Of a stretch of DNA of 6,159 nucleotides, positions 4,122-6,159 are shown in pieces. Origin of the DNA: UBA4738 sp002413305 (GTDB lineage: Bacteria > Actinomycetota > UBA4738). The first letter of the stretch is position 1, and every line of letters starts with the position of its first letter. The notes beneath the pieces were generated by a model. That model had not been told where the DNA came from. It did no database searches and was given only the letters and a program-made list of their open reading frames with translations. The stretch is taken from assembly GCA_036847185.1 (NCBI GenBank), contig DAIUAM010000103.1, positions 1-6,159 on the forward strand, given 5' to 3'. Both the position numbers and the translations under genes were made by a program.

Positions 4122-5954
4122 CTAGGCTGAAGCCGTGCTCGAGACCGACCGCACGGGGCTGGCGGCGGCTCCGGGGGCGCCCTCGCCCAGCCAGAACTTG
4201 ATCTCCGCGAGGTTGTTGCCGATCAGGTAATCGCTCTGCCACTGGTCGTTGTCCACCAGGCCGTGCCAGACGTTAGGGTCGGCCCGGTGGGCTTCGACGT
4301 AGCTGTTCCAGCGATAGGTCTGGAAGATGGCGACGATGTTGATGGCGTAGGCGGCGGCGAGGGGCCCGTTGCCCTGAATGATGACGAGGTTGTCGTCATT
4401 GGCGCTCGATGCCTTGAAACCCAGATTGTGCGAGCCCGTCATCACGACCGGGTCCTCACCGAACGGGTCGAGCACGATCACCTTGCTGTGGATGTTGACC
4501 ATGCTGGCGCCGAGGAGCTCCTTCTCCCAGGCGTGGAACTGCGCCTTGATGTTGTGGGGGACGAGGACGTCGTGGCCGAGCTGCTGGGGAGGCTCGACGC
4601 CGCCCGTGTACAGGGTGACCGGGCTCGCATCGGCGGTCGCCGCCTCGGCTCCAGCCCCGGTTGTCGCCTGCGCCGCCGCCGGTGCGCCGGACTCGGTGAG
4701 CTGGGCGATCTCCTGGTTGACCACCCCGCGGATGTACAGATCCGGATTGAAGTTCGGATTGTCCTGCTGTTGATGGCGGTAGAGCACGTCCTGCAGCAGG
4801 GTCCACTTGTGGGGGTCCGTCTGAAAGATCCCCGGGTTGAAGAACAGGAACAGGATGCCCTGTTTGGCCGCGCTGATCAGGTTGCGAGCGTAGTCCAGGT
4901 CCTGGGCAGCCGAGGTCGCGACGAACCACGGCGTCACCGTGCAGCCGTCCACGGGGAGCGTCGTCGCGGTGGAGTTGCCCGTGACGAGCTCGGGGGGGTA
5001 GGCGTCCCCGGCGGCTTCGATCCGCTTCCAGGCGGCAAGGAAGTCCGCGGCAACCGCCGCGTCGTCGATGATCAGACCGTTGTTGGCCTGTGTGCACAGA
5101 CCGCTCGCCGTCCAGTTCGTGCTTCCGGTGAGGACGCGCAGGGGGGTGCCGGCCGAGTCGCAGAAGACGACGAACTTGTTGTGCCCGAAGTGCCCCCCGG
5201 AGACCATGCGGTCGATGAGGTTGATCTTCGTGGTTGCCCGGAGCTGCGCACGGACCTCCGCGTTCTCGTCGGGCTTGGTGGGGCCGAACGCTCCGTTGGC
5301 CAGGATGAGGCTGCAGTCGGGCCCGAATGCCGCGAGGGCCGGGATCAGCTCGGGGTCGTTGAGCTCGTACAGGGCGGCGAAGATCTTGCCGTTCTGCGCC
5401 TTCGCGTCGGCGAGCAGCGAGAGGATCTGGGGGCGCAAGAGCCCGCCGAGCTCGTTGCGCAACGGGTTGCCGGGTGTCGCCACGAGGGCCTTGATGCTGC
5501 TGCCCTTGGGCGTCGCGTCGAGCGCACGCGACACCCACTGGGCCGCGACGATGCCCTTGTTGAAGTACGCCGCAAGGTGCGGGGTGCGCTGGCCGCTGAC
5601 CGTCATCGGGGGCGTCAGCGGACTTTCCAGGGCCGCATCCAGAGCGAGGTGATCCTTGTCCGACCCGGTGACGGGGACCACCGAGTACTGGACGGTGTCG
5701 CCGGGGGTGACGTGGTAGTCCCACCACAGGAACCGCTGCAGGGGAAACCGCCACGGGTTCTGAGGGTCGAACGTGTCGGTATCGGAGAAGCCGACCGCAC
5801 CGTGCAAGTAGTCGGTGACCCCGTTCTTGACCCGCATCACCGTGAAGCCGCGACAGTCGGTGATCGGTTTCATGTCGGGGGTCAGCCAGACGAGACACGT
5901 GTGGTCGCCGTTGTCGTAGACCTTGAGCTCAATGGTCGGGCCGTCTGCTCCCAT
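4122..5954 (-). CDS. Two-domain phospholipase D-superfamily (HKD) protein
   Basis: This is a predicted 610-residue phosphodiesterase or phosphatidyltransferase with the paired HKD motifs of the PLD superfamily, which acts on phospholipids or on nucleic acids. Motif 1 is HNKFVVFCD (258-266) with GSTN (277-280). Motif 2 is HSKVIVLD (489-496) with GSHN (507-510). In motif 1 the Asp is one residue further from Lys than in the classical HxKx4D, although the Asp-to-GSxN spacing equals that of motif 2. Residues 5-95 are beta-rich, with a TVQYSVVPV strand like a fibronectin-III edge strand. An Ala/Thr/Gly linker (about 423-445) precedes the second motif. No signal peptide or membrane helix is seen. 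ATG 5954 is chosen because GGAGGGAGGG lies at ideal distance before it. ATG 6074 would add 40 hydrophilic residues but has only C-rich sequence upstream. It is followed by the 340-base gap, so it may be its own transcript. Substrate choice cannot be read from the sequence. Confidence 0.88.
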   Translation of the reverse strand: MGADGPTIELKVYDNGDHTCLVWLTPDMKPITDCRGFTVMRVKNGVTDYLHGAVGFSDTDTFDPQNPWRFPLQRFLWWDYHVTPGDTVQYSVVPVTGSDKDHLALDAALESPLTPPMTVSGQRTPHLAAYFNKGIVAAQWVSRALDATPKGSSIKALVATPGNPLRNELGGLLRPQILSLLADAKAQNGKIFAALYELNDPELIPALAAFGPDCSLILANGAFGPTKPDENAEVRAQLRATTKINLIDRMVSGGHFGHNKFVVFCDSAGTPLRVLTGSTNWTASGLCTQANNGLIIDDAAVAADFLAAWKRIEAAGDAYPPELVTGNSTATTLPVDGCTVTPWFVATSAAQDLDYARNLISAAKQGILFLFFNPGIFQTDPHKWTLLQDVLYRHQQQDNPNFNPDLYIRGVVNQEIAQLTESGAPAAAQATTGAGAEAATADASPVTLYTGGVEPPQQLGHDVLVPHNIKAQFHAWEKELLGASMVNIHSKVIVLDPFGEDPVVMTGSHNLGFKASSANDDNLVIIQGNGPLAAAYAINIVAIFQTYRWNSYVEAHRADPNVWHGLVDNDQWQSDYLIGNNLAEIKFWLGEGAPGAAASPVRSVSSTASA

Positions 5955-5962
5955 GGTGCCCA

Positions 5963-5972
5963 CCCTCCCTCC
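5963..5972 (-). promoter_or_regulatory. Ribosome binding site that selects the PLD start at 5954
   Basis: The minus strand reads GGAGGGAGGG, ending eight bases before ATG 5954. The alternative starts at 6074 and 6011 have no comparable purine-rich site, so this signal decides for the shorter 610-residue product. Confidence 0.6.
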
Positions 5973-6086
5973 GCTGTCCGGTGCTGCCTTCTGTCGTCCG
6001 CTCGCGGTCATCAGCGGCTGAGTCCTCTGGTCACTGGGCGGAGCTCCCTGGGATTCTGATCCATCCTCCCTCATTTCGTCGGGGGG

Positions 6087-6107
6087 AGGAGGTCTCTGAA
6101 GACCCCG
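6087..6107 (-). other. Small hairpin upstream of the PLD gene
   Basis: GGTCT (6091-6095) and AGACC (6100-6104) pair across a four-base loop, and on the minus strand the stem can extend to seven pairs with one G-T pair. It is followed by C-rich sequence, not T-rich. It might be a 3' stem of a gene outside the window or a leader structure for the PLD mRNA. Nothing else is recognisable between 5973 and 6159. Confidence 0.2.
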
Positions 6108-6159
6108 TCCCGTCGTCTGACACCACCGTGGGCGTGCTTCCAGGTGGGCGATCCACTGG

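Noticed and set aside
2363..4201. 612-codon open frame on the plus strand
   Set aside because: It runs antisense through the patatin gene and across intergenic DNA. Composition is Gly/Arg/Pro-rich without recognisable motifs, so it is a GC-content artefact.
4263..6059. 598-codon open frame on the plus strand
   Set aside because: It is antisense to the PLD gene, rich in Gly/Val/Arg/Asp/Glu as expected from the reverse complement of GC-biased codons, and shows no domain motif. The minus strand carries clear HKD motifs.
5955..6074. PLD start at ATG 6074
   Set aside because: Sequence before it on the minus strand is C-rich with no ribosome binding site, and the extra 40 residues are hydrophilic and unlike a domain. 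ATG 5954 has an excellent site.
1..6159. CRISPR array, rRNA or tRNA genes, riboswitch
   Set aside because: No regularly spaced identical repeats, no conserved rRNA blocks, no tRNA cloverleaf and no recognisable aptamer core were seen on either strand.

Overview
The window is GC-rich by eye, with G/C-biased third codon positions. Every convincing gene reads on the minus strand. The style fits a high-GC bacterium, most likely an actinobacterium. Supporting hints are the integrase N-termini at the left end, which resemble a type common in Actinobacteria, and a promoter/start arrangement at the patatin gene that looks leaderless. No marker gene fixes the taxonomy.

Reading right to left, in the direction of transcription, there are four main genes. 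(1) A two-HKD phospholipase-D-superfamily protein (5954 to 4122) has a beta-rich, possibly fibronectin-III-like N-terminal region. (2) After a 340-base gap holding a perfect 9-bp inverted repeat and a candidate promoter comes a patatin-like phospholipase (3781 to 2564). (3) After 91 bases comes a 217-residue protein of unknown family (2472 to 1819). (4) Two bases further on is a stand-alone metallo-beta-lactamase-fold hydrolase resembling the C-terminal domain of ComEC (1816 to 578). Genes 3 and 4 are almost certainly translationally coupled. Patatin probably shares their transcript or has its own promoter. The PLD gene is co-directional but may be a separate unit.

The left 540 bases are transposon debris. 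Two 5' ends of related rve-type integrase/transposase genes lie in tandem on the minus strand. One is open and runs off the left edge. The other is frameshifted and ends after about 50 codons, where it abuts unrelated sequence that could encode a membrane helix on the plus strand. The two copies share an upstream CGTGAAGGG motif at similar distances from their starts, so they are probably relatives from one insertion-element family.

Taken together this looks like an accessory region. Two predicted phosphodiesterase/lipase enzymes (PLD, patatin) and a predicted phosphodiesterase-like MBL hydrolase sit with an unrecognised protein next to mobile-element remnants. None of the four has a visible signal peptide or membrane segment. 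Intracellular lipid-degrading and nucleic-acid-degrading enzymes beside mobile DNA suggest a conflict or defence module, but that reading is inference. The enzyme family assignments rest on motifs visible in the sequence.
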